Both the position numbers and the translations under genes were made by a program. Below, piece after piece: positions 16,483-24,935 of a DNA stretch of 43,403 nucleotides. Within the stretch, counting starts at the first letter, position 1. Every line of letters starts with the position of its first letter. Where the stretch lies: IMG/VR virus record IMGVR_UViG_3300046557_000856, positions 1 through 43,403 of that record, one strand, 5' to 3'. This stretch comes from a virus. The notes under the pieces were generated by a model. That model did not search any database. It saw nothing but the letters and a program-made list of their open reading frames with translations, and was not told the origin of the DNA.

Positions 16483-16507
16483 AAAAAAACCGCCCGGAGG
16501 CGGTTTC
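16483..16507 (-). terminator. Terminator between capsid cement and major capsid genes
   Basis: On the minus strand a CCGCC / GGGCGG stem with a short TCC loop is followed by seven T. It lies between the stop of the cement gene (16533) and the capsid start (16456). In a co-directional operon it would adjust the cement-to-capsid ratio or be passed by an antiterminated polymerase. Confidence 0.8.
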
Positions 16508-16532
16508 AGTGCGTGGCAGCTTGTGGGTGGGA

Positions 16533-17018
16533 TCAGATGTTGTAGGCGATTTCGACGTTACCGGCGGCGTCAGCCGCACCCATGAAGGTGCAGTTGGCGA
16601 CAACGATGGTGTTGGTGCTATCGGGAGCGGCTTCGATGCCACCGATGGGCTTGCCAGCAGCGGCAGCGGCGACGCGGACGTACACCGGACCGTTCAGCGC
16701 GGCAGTGCCGGCGTTCAACTGCACCGTGGCATAGCCGCGGCGCAGGACGTTTGCCGGACCAGTGGTCGGCGGCACAGCGGTGCCGAGGCCTTCCTGGCTG
16801 GAGTTGGACGGGAACGGCTTCACCAGCAGGCCATAGATGGCCGTGGCAGCATCACCGGCGCCAACCGGATCGAGCTTGCCACTGACGATCTTGCCGAACA
16901 GGCCGAAGCCAACGAACGGAGCGGCGGAATCGAACGGGACCGTTTCGATGGTCTTGTTCTCTTCGCGAGACACCATGCCGGGAATGCCCGACGGCATGCG
17001 GAAAAGGTAAGCAGTCAT
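16533..17018 (-). CDS. Structural cement / head decoration protein (Gp24-like)
   Basis: A 161-residue protein with MPSGIPGMVSREENKTIETVPFDSA, APFVGFGLFGKIV and the repeat-like AGNVEIAYNI end, a pattern of phage structural cement proteins (Gp24 type). Such proteins stabilise the expanded capsid. It lies directly before the major capsid gene, separated by a terminator. The middle is Ala/Gly rich (VAAAAAGKPIGG). Confidence 0.8.
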   Translation of the reverse strand: MTAYLFRMPSGIPGMVSREENKTIETVPFDSAAPFVGFGLFGKIVSGKLDPVGAGDAATAIYGLLVKPFPSNSSQEGLGTAVPPTTGPANVLRRGYATVQLNAGTAALNGPVYVRVAAAAAGKPIGGIEAAPDSTNTIVVANCTFMGAADAAGNVEIAYNI

Positions 17019-17031
17019 AGTCGGAGATTCC

Positions 17032-17751
17032 TCAGCGCTTGGAGTAGTACTCGCGATTGCGAGTGTTGATGTCGGACACGGACGTCTGGCGACCGAAATC
17101 CTTGGTGGAGATGCTGGCGCGGTGGTTGCCGTCGTTGTTCTTGGCGCGCATCACGTTGGCGGCGCCGATGAAGGCTGCGTTGAGCACGGCCAGCGGGAGC
17201 TTGCCGAAGTTCGCGGCATGACCGCCCAGGAAAGGCGTGATGGCTTCGCGGCCAGCGTCGGTCTGGTAGGCCGCATCCAGAGCCTTGCGCTGGCACTTGC
17301 ACAGCGACAGGGCGCGCTGGGCGTCCGTGGTCTTGGCGTCGAAGGTCGGGATCTTGGTGCCCGGCGCGAGGATCTCGGCCAGGGCCGGAATGTTCTTGGC
17401 GCTGTCGCCCGTGTAGAGCTTCACGCCCGCATCGCTGAGCTTGCCGGCGGTCTCGGCGCCGATGACGGTGTCCATGGTCTCGTCACCATCTTCGTCATCG
17501 TCCTGGTCGTCGCCGCCTTCGTCCTTGGCTTCGATCTTGTCCAGGCGTTCGTCGATAGCGGCCAGGCGATCGAGAACGCGCTTGAAGCCGTCCTCGGTCT
17601 TCTTGTCCTTCTTGTCCTTGTCGTCGCCCTCGGACTCTTCGTCCATGGACTCCGCCTCTTCTGCGATCTTCTCGACCTCGTCCGCGTCCTTCGCCCTGAA
17701 GGCGCGCATCAGGAAGTCCGAGAACTTCGATTTCTTGGTGGGCTTTGCCAT
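17032..17751 (-). CDS. Putative nested scaffold protein from an internal start
   Basis: Same frame as the DUF2213 gene, starting at its codon 197 (MAKPTKKSKFSDFL). A GGAG eight bases before this ATG is a better site than expected by chance, and the start falls exactly at the border of the protease domain and the charged scaffold. A 239-residue product would resemble lambda Nu3, which is made from an internal start in gene C. This is inference; the full-length protein is certainly also made. Confidence 0.5.
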   Translation of the reverse strand: MAKPTKKSKFSDFLMRAFRAKDADEVEKIAEEAESMDEESEGDDKDKKDKKTEDGFKRVLDRLAAIDERLDKIEAKDEGGDDQDDDEDGDETMDTVIGAETAGKLSDAGVKLYTGDSAKNIPALAEILAPGTKIPTFDAKTTDAQRALSLCKCQRKALDAAYQTDAGREAITPFLGGHAANFGKLPLAVLNAAFIGAANVMRAKNNDGNHRASISTKDFGRQTSVSDINTRNREYYSKR

Positions 17752-18339
17752 TGCTTCGTCTCCGATTGCGCACCGCGGGCCGCAACGGCCTCGTTCAACC
17801 AGTGCGACGTGGTTGCCTAGGATGTTGCGCTGTACCGCGCGCCCCGGTTGCTGCTGTTCGTAATCGGCTTCGTAGCCGTTGCTTACTTCTTCGATGCCGT
17901 CTTTCTGAATGGCGTCGATGGCTGCTCGATCAGTGATGAGCAGATCGGCGAACATGAAGTCATCTTCGATGCCCGAGCCGCGCCGCACGTTGGACATGGT
18001 CCCGACGGCGTGCTGTTTGATGTTGTCCGGCGTGACGAACTCGTCGGGGTGACCGAGCGTGACCGGCTTGCCTTCGAAGCTGGCGATGGTCTCCGCGCGG
18101 AACAGGTCTTCCGGTCCGCGCGACACGCGGATCAGCTTGTCCGGGCCGCCCGTAATGGACTCTCCATCCTCGCCTGCGATCTCGCCCTCTGCGTAGAGCA
18201 TCTCGCCCGTGCGCGCCACGGGCACGTCCAGGCATAGCAGATATCCCTCAGGCGTCAGCGAGCGCTTCTCGCCAAGCTTCGACACGGTGTAGTAGCGCGA
18301 CGCGCCCGCCGTGTTGAAGTCGGTGGTCTTCGTGGTCAT
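17032..18339 (-). CDS. Prohead protease-scaffold fusion (DUF2213)
   Basis: A 435-residue DUF2213 protein that combines a head maturation protease with a scaffold. The protease part (1-195) shows the family motifs: PVTLGHPDEFVTP with the probable catalytic His97, and GIEEVSNGYEADY with the probable catalytic Ser153. Residues 197-290 form a strongly charged region with long Asp/Glu/Lys runs, typical of scaffolds. The C-terminal 150 residues are predicted folded and probably bind the capsid. An internal ATG at 17751 (Met197) has GGAG eight bases upstream and may produce the scaffold alone. The gene sits upstream of the cement and capsid genes, as expected. Confidence 0.85.
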   Translation of the reverse strand: MTTKTTDFNTAGASRYYTVSKLGEKRSLTPEGYLLCLDVPVARTGEMLYAEGEIAGEDGESITGGPDKLIRVSRGPEDLFRAETIASFEGKPVTLGHPDEFVTPDNIKQHAVGTMSNVRRGSGIEDDFMFADLLITDRAAIDAIQKDGIEEVSNGYEADYEQQQPGRAVQRNILGNHVALVERGRCGPRCAIGDEAMAKPTKKSKFSDFLMRAFRAKDADEVEKIAEEAESMDEESEGDDKDKKDKKTEDGFKRVLDRLAAIDERLDKIEAKDEGGDDQDDDEDGDETMDTVIGAETAGKLSDAGVKLYTGDSAKNIPALAEILAPGTKIPTFDAKTTDAQRALSLCKCQRKALDAAYQTDAGREAITPFLGGHAANFGKLPLAVLNAAFIGAANVMRAKNNDGNHRASISTKDFGRQTSVSDINTRNREYYSKR

Positions 18340-18342
18340 GAA

Positions 18343-19107
18343 TTACTCCGGCAGAACCGGCTCCGGGTAACACCGGCAGTTGTAGATCTGCCCGGCGTGC
18401 GTGGTCGTGCCATCGGAAAGCGTCGGCGGTGAATCCCACCGGACGAATTTCCCGTTCATTTGCTTGTGGCTGTGGCGCACATCCGAATCACCGGAAGTGC
18501 GCCAGATGTAGCCCTCTGACCCGACGTGCTCAGCGCGCGCCTGGGTCAGCGTTGAGGCTGTGCGAGCCACCTCGGTCCGTGCAATCAGGTTGGCGCGACT
18601 CGTGGCCACCTCCCCCGATCGCGCGATCTCCTTGGCGAACTCGCTGGCCCGGGTCGAGTCCTCAAGGCCCTTGATCGTCAGTTCGTGCACGCGCTGCGCC
18701 GCCTCCAAAGGGAGCGACTTGATCAGCGTCACCTGCTCAGCCAGCAGTGCCTGGAACAGCTCGCCAGTGGGAGCGGTCTGGATCTCCCGCCGAAGCTCAC
18801 GCGACATCTCCGCGGCGAGGTCCGACCAGGACTGGCGATCCCTGGCGTCCACCTCCGTCAGCATCCGCGTGGCCGTGCGTGTCGCCCAGCCCGTCAGTGC
18901 CTCGGAGTACTTCTGCATCATGTCCGTGATCGTCGGCACCGCCGCCGGGTCACCTGCAGGGAAGGCATCGATCAGATGCCCAACCTGCTGTGCTACGCGC
19001 CTAAGCTGCGCGGCGTACTGGATCTCCGCTTTCCGGCTTCGCACCTTCCCCCGGTTCTTGCGTCGATCCGTCGTCCGGAGGCGTTTCAGTGACGTCCGGA
19101 AGAGCAT
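18343..19107 (-). CDS. Head morphogenesis protein (Mu gpF / SPP1 gp7-like)
   Basis: A 254-residue minor head protein. The C-terminal region carries the classic pattern ARTEVARTASTLTQARAE, then W.TSGD.DVR.SH..MNGKFV.WD, then AGQIYNCRCYPEPVLPE, of the Mu protein F-like family. It is placed directly after the portal gene, where it assists capsid assembly or DNA ejection. The ATG at 19107 has GAGG six bases upstream and overlaps the portal gene by 107 bases. The N-terminal 30 residues are basic. Confidence 0.88.
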   Translation of the reverse strand: MLFRTSLKRLRTTDRRKNRGKVRSRKAEIQYAAQLRRVAQQVGHLIDAFPAGDPAAVPTITDMMQKYSEALTGWATRTATRMLTEVDARDRQSWSDLAAEMSRELRREIQTAPTGELFQALLAEQVTLIKSLPLEAAQRVHELTIKGLEDSTRASEFAKEIARSGEVATSRANLIARTEVARTASTLTQARAEHVGSEGYIWRTSGDSDVRHSHKQMNGKFVRWDSPPTLSDGTTTHAGQIYNCRCYPEPVLPE

Positions 19108-20476
19108 CTTCAGCCTCGTTGATCAGGTCGTCGGTGATGTTCGTCCAGTTGCCCGTGACCTCGCTGGACTGCTTCAGCTCCTGCAGGGCGGTCTTCTGGC
19201 TGATCAGGCCGGCGTCGTACGCATCTAGCACCGCGGCGGTGGTCTTCTGGTTGATGTCAGCCTTCTCGGTGTCGGACATCTGCTCGAGCGAATTGAACTC
19301 GAAGCCGAAATCGTCAGGCGGTGCAATGCCGAGTTCCGACCGGCACACCACGTCCAGGAGCTTGGTTACGCCAGGTCGCAGACGACGCTCCTGCTTGGAG
19401 GCGACGCCCTCGTGGTACTGCTTCATTTCTCCGCCGCCGTCGGAGTTGAGGCCGGTTGGAGACTGTCCGAACAGGCGTGTCAGCGGTGTTTCCGCAGCGC
19501 CCGATAGCTGCTGCCCGAACTGGAGCAAGACATCATCCAGGCCGGCAAATGTGTACTGGTGCGCGTCGAACTCATCTTCCGAGTCCAGCAGCGTCAGCCC
19601 TTCATTCGTCTGGAACCGGCGGATCATGTCGATGTTCTTGGTCAGCGCATCCATCGCCGGGCCGCCCATCGCAATGATCTCGCGCAGGCCTTTCACCTTC
19701 ACCGTACGCAGGTGGGCCTTGTAGACCAGCTGCGCCGCGCCCTGTGTCGTGCTGTCGAAAGCCAGCAGGCGATCGAATAGACGCTCAATGACCGACTGGC
19801 CCCATAGGTTCTCGGCGATCTTCTGCCAGTACGGAAGGTCGACACCGTCCACGCGAATCACGCGGCTGTGGTGGATTCGCTGACGCTTCAGCGCCATAGA
19901 GTCCGCCACCACGTCGTAGAACTCAGGCATGCCCATGTCAGGGCCGTACTCTTGGATCAGCAGGTTCAGCGTCGGCTGAACCAGCCAGCGATCGAGGACC
20001 AGAAGGCCTTTGAACTGCCCCTTCCCGATGGAGTCCAGGTTGAGCGGCGTATCCATCTTCTGGCCGTCGATCAGCATTACAGCGATCGACCCGCCATAGA
20101 GGCGCGCCCACTTGGTGTTGTCGCAGAGACGGTCCCAGAGGTGCATCCGCTCGAAGGCGGCGAGAATCTTGGTCTGTTGCTCCGGCTTGAGCGACGTATT
20201 CAAGTCGATGCCGGCGCGCGTCATGTCCTCCGCAATGCAGTCGACCACGGCGCCAACGATCCAGCTGGAGCGATACATCGCCTCCATCTGCACGCGGTTG
20301 CGGCTGATGAAGTCGAAGCCATACCCGCCAGCGGATGACTGGTTGTTCGTGCCGATACCGACCCGAGCTTCGAAGTTGGCGAAGCTATCGCCCACCATGA
20401 AACGCTTGCCTGACCCGGCGACAGCCTGCGCCTGAACCTTGGCAACCTGCGCTCGGCGCTGACGGTTCTTACTCAT
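19001..20476 (-). CDS. Portal protein (DUF1073)
   Basis: A 491-residue portal of the DUF1073 family. Seen blocks: [31 protein letters not shown] near residue 50, [14 protein letters not shown] at about 125, [17 protein letters not shown], and [24 protein letters not shown] about residue 340, which is the most diagnostic. Its C-terminal 40 residues are disordered and overlap the next gene. It forms the dodecameric ring through which DNA enters. Some databases label this family by the name of an anti-CBASS protein; I see no paired HxT motifs and treat it as a portal. Confidence 0.9.
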   Translation of the reverse strand: MSKNRQRRAQVAKVQAQAVAGSGKRFMVGDSFANFEARVGIGTNNQSSAGGYGFDFISRNRVQMEAMYRSSWIVGAVVDCIAEDMTRAGIDLNTSLKPEQQTKILAAFERMHLWDRLCDNTKWARLYGGSIAVMLIDGQKMDTPLNLDSIGKGQFKGLLVLDRWLVQPTLNLLIQEYGPDMGMPEFYDVVADSMALKRQRIHHSRVIRVDGVDLPYWQKIAENLWGQSVIERLFDRLLAFDSTTQGAAQLVYKAHLRTVKVKGLREIIAMGGPAMDALTKNIDMIRRFQTNEGLTLLDSEDEFDAHQYTFAGLDDVLLQFGQQLSGAAETPLTRLFGQSPTGLNSDGGGEMKQYHEGVASKQERRLRPGVTKLLDVVCRSELGIAPPDDFGFEFNSLEQMSDTEKADINQKTTAAVLDAYDAGLISQKTALQELKQSSEVTGNWTNITDDLINEAEDALPDVTETPPDDGSTQEPGEGAKPESGDPVRRAA

Positions 20477-22068
20477 GAGGCCAGTTTGGTCCAGACATCC
20501 AGCGCACTGGCGCCGGGGTTGAATTTGATCATCACGGCGTCAGCCAAGTTCGGCGACCTGGTGCCTTCCGGCGCCTTGTCGATCACGATCTTGCCGACGC
20601 CATTGATGGTGTAGGTGGGCTGCGACAGCTCCATGATCAGCTTCTGCAGCAATGGCAGGCGGCTGGAGATGGAGATGATGCTGTCCGGGTCAACGGTCAT
20701 GCCCTCAACGACGGCGCGATAGGTCTGCTGGAACCGGATGCGCAAAGCCCACCAGGACTGCGCCTTGCGGTTGGCGAAGAGATCCTTGTTCTTCCGCTTC
20801 TGCACCATCTGGCCGTCCGGGTCATGGACTTCACCCGAACCGCGGAACGGTTCGGCGCGTCGTTGCGGTTCGCCCCGCTCGCGCCGTCCTTCATTGATCA
20901 CTCGTGCATCGCCGCGCGCGCCGGCGCCAAGGCCGTCAGCGTCGTAGTCGAATGCCGGATAGTCGTTGGCGTCGCACAGCGCGAAGGCCTGCTGCACCGT
21001 GCTGAAGATGTCTCCGCCCTTGCCGGACCACTCTTCCAGCACATCCAGAAGGATGCCCTGTCCGCCGGCGAAGGCGTTCTTGTCGTGACCCTCGTCCGCC
21101 ACATCGAGCGAACCGCGGGCCAAGCCTGTGATCGGGATGCCGAGCTTGGTATGCGCATCGATCGCTGCCTGCACCCAGGCCGACGGAATCACCACGCCCT
21201 CCACCGAGGCGGCGTAGTCGATGTCGACTTCCTGGGCCAGCGTCACCGGATCGAGCTTCTGACGCTGGCTTTCGTACCAGGCCTCATCCTTGCGCGGATC
21301 GTCGCGCCAGTGGAACGTGAAGACCTTTGTCTTGCCGCTGAACCGGCGATTGGCAAACGAGTTGCCACGACCGTTCGGCGTTGAAATGTCCTGCCGGCAG
21401 TTCGTCGTCGCGGAGAGCGACGCGTCCACCAGCTGCGGGCGGGCCAGAAAAGCGGACTCATCCACGATGTAAAAGCTTGACCGACCGCCGCGACCAATAC
21501 CGTCGCCCGCCTCGCCAGTCATGATCGAGCCCGTCTCCGGGAACTGGATCTTCATGTACGAGGCATGGGCACCGCGCTGCCAACCGCCGCGGAACTCCAC
21601 CGGCAGACCGGCCAAGAACATTCGCGCCTTCTCGAACAAGGAATCCGGGTCGCCGATGACGTCGACGTATTCCTCCTTGCGCGATCCGCATCCCACGGTG
21701 ATTTGTGGACGGAACAGGCATACCGTGCAAGCCAGCGCCATCGTGAGCCACGACATGCCCATGTCGCGGGTCTTCTCGGTGATGCCGTTCTCTTGCTTGA
21801 CCCATCGCTCCAGGAACCATGTCACCCACTCTTCCTGTTTCGGGAACAGAAGGAATGGAATGGTCGATGGCAGGCCGCGCTCCGGGTTTCGCGGGTCGAA
21901 CGTCACACCCCAATCGATGATGAACTGGGCCGGGTTGTCTCGGTAGAACGCCTTCAGTGCAGGCAGCTTGTCGGGCTGCTCGCGGATCCGCCTCAACCGC
22001 TCCATCCGCCATTCGAACACCTGGACGTAATCCGGGTTCTTGAAGTCGAACGGAAACGGGATCGGCAT
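20473..22068 (-). CDS. terL: Terminase large subunit
   Basis: A 531-residue terminase large subunit, the DNA-packaging motor. The ATPase has a degenerate Walker A (KTRDMGMSW, residues 99-107), a Walker B of FYIVDESAF with Asp203-Glu204, and a C-motif at about residues 221-231 ([11 protein letters not shown]). The nuclease part has probable metal-binding Asp322, Asp376/378 and Asp510 ([24 protein letters not shown]). The gene follows the small subunit with a one-base overlap and overlaps the portal by four bases. Lengths and motifs are complete. Confidence 0.95.
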   Translation of the reverse strand: MPIPFPFDFKNPDYVQVFEWRMERLRRIREQPDKLPALKAFYRDNPAQFIIDWGVTFDPRNPERGLPSTIPFLLFPKQEEWVTWFLERWVKQENGITEKTRDMGMSWLTMALACTVCLFRPQITVGCGSRKEEYVDVIGDPDSLFEKARMFLAGLPVEFRGGWQRGAHASYMKIQFPETGSIMTGEAGDGIGRGGRSSFYIVDESAFLARPQLVDASLSATTNCRQDISTPNGRGNSFANRRFSGKTKVFTFHWRDDPRKDEAWYESQRQKLDPVTLAQEVDIDYAASVEGVVIPSAWVQAAIDAHTKLGIPITGLARGSLDVADEGHDKNAFAGGQGILLDVLEEWSGKGGDIFSTVQQAFALCDANDYPAFDYDADGLGAGARGDARVINEGRRERGEPQRRAEPFRGSGEVHDPDGQMVQKRKNKDLFANRKAQSWWALRIRFQQTYRAVVEGMTVDPDSIISISSRLPLLQKLIMELSQPTYTINGVGKIVIDKAPEGTRSPNLADAVMIKFNPGASALDVWTKLAS

Positions 22069-22733
22069 TAACTCGTGCCGGCCATCAGCTCCTGGTAGGC
22101 CTTGGCCGCCTCTATGGGATTGGTAGGCATAGCGCCCGGCGGAGGAAGCGTCACTTCCACCTTCTTCGAATCGGCGATGTTGTAGGCCTCGCGCTCAAGC
22201 GTGATCAGCTTGTGCAGCGTGTCGCCCAGGTCTTTCATCACTTTGGTTCGACCGCCCAGTGAGATGGCGGCTTGAAATGCCTGCCAGCGCTTTGTCTGCG
22301 CAGCGCTCTCCTTCTCACCTTCCGATGTATCGAGAAGCAGATCAGCGAGTTTCTCGTAGAGATCCTGATTGCCAGTCTGGTGCGTCAGCTCATCAAGCAG
22401 CGACATGGCGAGCGCCCGAGCACGGCCAATGTCCTTGCGATGAGCCAACCGGACATTGGCGATGACCTCGGCGTTCGCCTCAATGATCGCCTTATCGGTT
22501 ACCGCACGCTCAGCGGTAACCTCGCTGGTAACCGTGCGACTGGTAACCAGCGCTTCGGCCTTGGCCTTGATCTTGGCGCCAAGGTCTCGCGTCCAACCGT
22601 CGCGCTTGGCGCGCTTGGCGATGGCTACATGGGAGACGCCCTGAGCTGCGCCGATCTCTCGCACCGACAGCAGGCCGGCCCGATAGTCGGATTCAACGCG
22701 CTCCCAGTCGGTTACCTTCTTTCCCTCAGCCAT
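22068..22733 (-). CDS. terS: Terminase small subunit (HTH)
   Basis: A 221-residue protein just before the large subunit. The N-terminus has a helix-turn-helix: [38 protein letters not shown] (residues about 10-47). A charged helical middle follows, and a C-terminal tail that probably contacts the large subunit. It recognises the packaging site. The DNA of this gene contains five GGTTACC/GGTAACC repeats, four within 52 bases. Confidence 0.85.
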   Translation of the reverse strand: MAEGKKVTDWERVESDYRAGLLSVREIGAAQGVSHVAIAKRAKRDGWTRDLGAKIKAKAEALVTSRTVTSEVTAERAVTDKAIIEANAEVIANVRLAHRKDIGRARALAMSLLDELTHQTGNQDLYEKLADLLLDTSEGEKESAAQTKRWQAFQAAISLGGRTKVMKDLGDTLHKLITLEREAYNIADSKKVEVTLPPPGAMPTNPIEAAKAYQELMAGTS

Positions 22734-22736
22734 ACA

Positions 22737-23030
22737 TCACTTTCCGAGCGACCTGATCGCATCCAACTGCTTGTTGCACTGGATCAGGGCGTCCTTGCGA
22801 GCCCGGGCAACCCTGACGGCTTCCTTCACCAGCAGCAACTGAGGCTTCTCGACTGGGCACGGCTTCGTCAGCTCAGCGGGGACGGACACATACTGCGTGA
22901 CGGTCTGCGTGACGACCGTAGGCGTCACCGGGACGATGGGCTTGGTCTGCTGGGCGCAGCCGTACTGGGCCAGCAAGGCTACGCACACGACCAGCAGCAC
23001 TACGGTGCGAATCACCCAGTGCCTGATCAT
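22737..23030 (-). CDS. Outer spanin-like protein (Rz1-like)
   Basis: A 97-residue protein starting MIRHWVIRTVVLLVVCVALLAQYGC, a signal-type hydrophobic segment ending in Cys24, possibly a lipoprotein attachment site although the residues before it are not a perfect lipobox. The mature part has PIVPVTPTVVTQTV and four Cys in all, a Pro-rich region typical of Rz1. It begins at the Rz stop codon (ATGA overlap). With Rz it would fuse inner and outer membrane at the last stage of lysis. Confidence 0.72.
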   Translation of the reverse strand: MIRHWVIRTVVLLVVCVALLAQYGCAQQTKPIVPVTPTVVTQTVTQYVSVPAELTKPCPVEKPQLLLVKEAVRVARARKDALIQCNKQLDAIRSLGK

Positions 23031-23437
23031 CAGTAGTCGCTGAGAGCGGGACACAGCTCCTCCTTCAGCGTGCCTGCGCATGCTGCGGTGGTTGATGCCT
23101 GCTTGAATTTGGTCTGCCAGGCGGCAGCATCGGACTGGGCTGAGGCCTTGTCCTTGTTCAGCTGCTCGATGGCGGCTTCGACTTGCCCCTGCTGGATCGC
23201 GGCCTTCTGCTTCTCTAGTTCGGCATTCGCGTTGACCTGCTGGAGCGCCTGGGCGGAGGCGTTCTTCTGGGCCGTGGCGTTGTCGAGCTCGGTATGCGCG
23301 TTGTCGATCTCGGTCTTGTCCGCTGCGGCCTGGAGCGCTTTGCCGTGGGCCACGACCTTGTCGTAGCCGTACCAGCCGAGGCCGATAAGCAGCATCAACA
23401 GAAGGCCATAAGCATAGAAACGAATGGGTATCCCCAC
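23030..23437 (-). CDS. Inner membrane spanin (Rz-like)
   Basis: A 135-residue protein with an N-terminal transmembrane helix (FYAYGLLLMLLIGLGWYGY, residues about 6-24) and then a long coiled coil (about 30-110) rich in Ala, Gln, Lys and Glu, as in Rz i-spanins, ending with two Cys near the C-terminus. I start at GTG 23437 because GGAG lies six bases upstream; the longer frame to 23533 runs through the preceding gene. Placed directly before the Rz1-like gene. Confidence 0.78.
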   Translation of the reverse strand: MGIPIRFYAYGLLLMLLIGLGWYGYDKVVAHGKALQAAADKTEIDNAHTELDNATAQKNASAQALQQVNANAELEKQKAAIQQGQVEAAIEQLNKDKASAQSDAAAWQTKFKQASTTAACAGTLKEELCPALSDY

Positions 23438-23438
23438 G

Positions 23439-23666
23439 TCAGGCTCCAGGTTCCGCTTTGTACTTGAGACCGACGCCAGCGCCACCGCCTGCGAGCACGG
23501 CGCCGAGTCCGGTCCCATATGCCATGGGGTCAAACTGGTGATTGGCGATCACGTGCCAGCCAGCGAAACCGATGAACGAAACCACGCCGACAGCCCACAG
23601 GACACGTGCGACATCAGTGGTCTGGTTGTCCGGACCACTGAAGATGTGAAGGAGAAGGAGCTTCAT
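23439..23666 (-). CDS. Small membrane protein, holin candidate
   Basis: A 75-residue protein with two probable membrane segments, about residues 19-41 (VARVLWAVGVVSFIGFAGWHVI) and 48-69 (Gly/Ala-rich), and a short charged C-terminus (KYKAEPGA). Position in the lysis cassette between another small membrane protein and Rz makes it a holin candidate. Two membrane segments would fit a class II holin. Not recognised by family signature. Confidence 0.55.
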   Translation of the reverse strand: MKLLLLHIFSGPDNQTTDVARVLWAVGVVSFIGFAGWHVIANHQFDPMAYGTGLGAVLAGGGAGVGLKYKAEPGA

Positions 23667-24004
23667 TTGAGCTTCCCTACCTGCTGCAGCTCATGGATGT
23701 CTTCGGTGTTCCGCTGGGTCTGGACCTTCAGCGTCGCGACATCACTGGTGAGCTGCGGAACGTTGGCCATGGATGTGGTCAGCTGGTCGAGCTTGGAGTT
23801 CGTGACTGCCTGCTGGGTCTTGATGTCGGAAAGCGTCTGACCCTGCGTGGCCTGCGTACTGGTGACAGCGTTGAACACCCAAACCAGAAGGGAGCCGGTC
23901 AGCAGAACGACAATGCTGACAATCCACTTCTCGATCGGCCCTAGCTTGAAGTGCCAGTGGCCGTCGGGTCCGGTTTGGAGGTCCATAGGTTCAGGCGCCG
24001 TCAT
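23663..24004 (-). CDS. Membrane-anchored coiled-coil protein, lysis cassette
   Basis: A 113-residue protein with one membrane helix (about residues 27-48, WIVSIVVLLTGSLLVWVFNAV) and a C-terminal coiled coil (about 50-105) with repeated Gln/Thr/Leu. It lies between the endolysin and the holin candidate, overlapping both by four bases. It may be a holin or an antiholin; I cannot choose between this and the 75-aa neighbour. Confidence 0.55.
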   Translation of the reverse strand: MTAPEPMDLQTGPDGHWHFKLGPIEKWIVSIVVLLTGSLLVWVFNAVTSTQATQGQTLSDIKTQQAVTNSKLDQLTTSMANVPQLTSDVATLKVQTQRNTEDIHELQQVGKLK

Positions 24005-24498
24005 GCCACCACGCCGCCGGCTGAAACGTAGGCTGCACGCAGTGAGTCAAGGTTGTTCTCGTGCTGGCCGTAGCCAGCGCCTGGAAGGCTTGCCCAAATA
24101 TTCTTCACAGCCGCGATGGCCTCTTCGAAGTGGCCTGCAACGACCAGGTTGAACGCCCGGCGCTCGTTGATCTGCTGGATGGCGATACGGTCCTGGCTCT
24201 CGGGACCGAAGCCGGGCAATCGAAGCTGATCGCGGTAGGCTGGCCAGTACCGGCGAAGCAGCTGGTAACGACCTGAAGCACTGCTCACCGACGGGGGCGA
24301 CGGATAGAACCCATCCGCGTACGGGTGACTGGCATAGCTGTGGAACAGCAGCGGCTGCTCGGGGGTCGCACCTTGCAACACGTTGTAACCGTCGTCGCTC
24401 TTGACCAGCAGTTCCGCGCCGATCTCCGACAAGGCCAGCATGTCCAGGAAGGCGCAGACGTTGATGCCGCCTGCGGCCTTCGGCGAGATGCGAGCCAT
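24001..24498 (-). CDS. Endolysin, lambda R-like transglycosylase (GH104)
   Basis: A 165-residue protein resembling the lambda R lytic transglycosylase. FLDMLALSEIGAELL carries the probable catalytic Glu25; further blocks are YNVLQGA, ASGRYQLLRRYWPAYRDQL, FGPESQDRIAIQQI and IKNIWASLPGAGYGQ-like text, all in the order of this family. It cleaves peptidoglycan at the end of infection. I start at ATG 24498 (MARISPK), 2 bases after the upstream stop; the longer open frame is a shadow. No signal peptide, so export needs a holin. Confidence 0.88.
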   Translation of the reverse strand: MARISPKAAGGINVCAFLDMLALSEIGAELLVKSDDGYNVLQGATPEQPLLFHSYASHPYADGFYPSPPSVSSASGRYQLLRRYWPAYRDQLRLPGFGPESQDRIAIQQINERRAFNLVVAGHFEEAIAAVKNIWASLPGAGYGQHENNLDSLRAAYVSAGGVVA

Positions 24499-24502
24499 CG
24501 AT

Positions 24503-24802
24503 TTACTGAGCCGGCTGCTCGGTGCCGTCGGCGGCGGGCGCCGGCGCGGGCTCCAGGGAGGCCGTCTCGGCATTGAGCTGCTCGATCAGCGTTTGCAGAT
24601 CGGCATTGGCCTGGACCACGTTCGGGTCATCGCTCGGGGAGGCGGACAGCTTGGCCGAGATGGCGGCCAGTTCAGCGGCCACGGCAGTCTTCAGCGCGGC
24701 GACGTTGTTGACGAGATCTTCGGATGCGGACATGACGCGTGACTCCAGATGGGCGAGCTGGTCCAGCACCGGCTTGTGAAACCAGCGGAGGAACCAGGTC
24801 AT
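24503..24802 (-). CDS. Coiled-coil protein at the start of the late operon
   Basis: A 99-residue protein with MTWFLRWFHKPVLDQL at the N-terminus, then a predicted coiled coil (about residues 12-80) and an Ala/Pro/Glu tail. Not recognised. It is the first gene after the late control region, upstream of the endolysin. The short amphipathic Trp-rich beginning could associate with the membrane; a lysis-related or small structural role is possible. Confidence 0.6.
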   Translation of the reverse strand: MTWFLRWFHKPVLDQLAHLESRVMSASEDLVNNVAALKTAVAAELAAISAKLSASPSDDPNVVQANADLQTLIEQLNAETASLEPAPAPAADGTEQPAQ

Positions 24803-24817
24803 GGGAATTCTCGAAAG

Positions 24818-24831
24818 CCGCCGTTTGGCGG
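24818..24831 (-). terminator. Weak stem-loop in the leader of the late operon
   Basis: On the minus strand CCGCC-AAAC-GGCGG followed by CTTTC lies 15 bases upstream of the first late gene. The T tract is poor, so it is at best a weak or antitermination-controlled terminator, similar in position to a late leader terminator in lambdoid phages. Confidence 0.35.
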
Positions 24832-24843
24832 AATAAGCGGGCA

Positions 24844-24878
24844 GATAATCACTAGGAATAATTCCTACATTGATTATC
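24844..24878. promoter_or_regulatory. 35-bp nested inverted repeat in the late control region
   Basis: An outer pair GATAATCA (24844-24851) / TGATTATC (24871-24878) encloses a perfect inner palindrome TAGGAAT-A-ATTCCTA (24853-24867). It is AT-rich in a GC-rich genome and lies between the divergent late operon and a small plus-strand gene. It is too AT-rich for a terminator. A protein-binding operator is the most likely use; a recombination site is also possible. Confidence 0.6.
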
Positions 24879-24900
24879 TAAAGGTCATCCACAAATTATT

Positions 24901-24922
24901 AACGCCGCACCAACGCGGCGTT
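24901..24922. repeat. Perfect 8-bp hairpin in front of the 48-aa gene
   Basis: AACGCCGC-ACCAAC-GCGGCGTT forms a perfect 8-bp stem 14 bases upstream of the ATG at 24936. On the plus strand the 3' arm runs into TT and then C, so terminator strength is low. It may be a leader hairpin or a barrier between the divergent units. Confidence 0.45.
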
Positions 24923-24935
24923 TCAGGACCTATAT

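Noticed and set aside
15536-16585. Plus-strand open frame (349 codons) over the capsid gene
   Set aside because: Antisense to the DUF2184 capsid protein, low-complexity Val/Arg/Ala/Gln, no ribosome binding site of note; a shadow.
19001-20476. Portal gene as an anti-CBASS protein
   Set aside because: Databases sometimes give this name to DUF1073, but I see no paired HxT motifs of the Acb1 phosphoesterase, and the position between terminase and head morphogenesis genes fits a portal.
24844-24878. Palindrome as a terminator
   Set aside because: The stem is AT-rich, not followed by a T run, and the two arms have unequal gaps.
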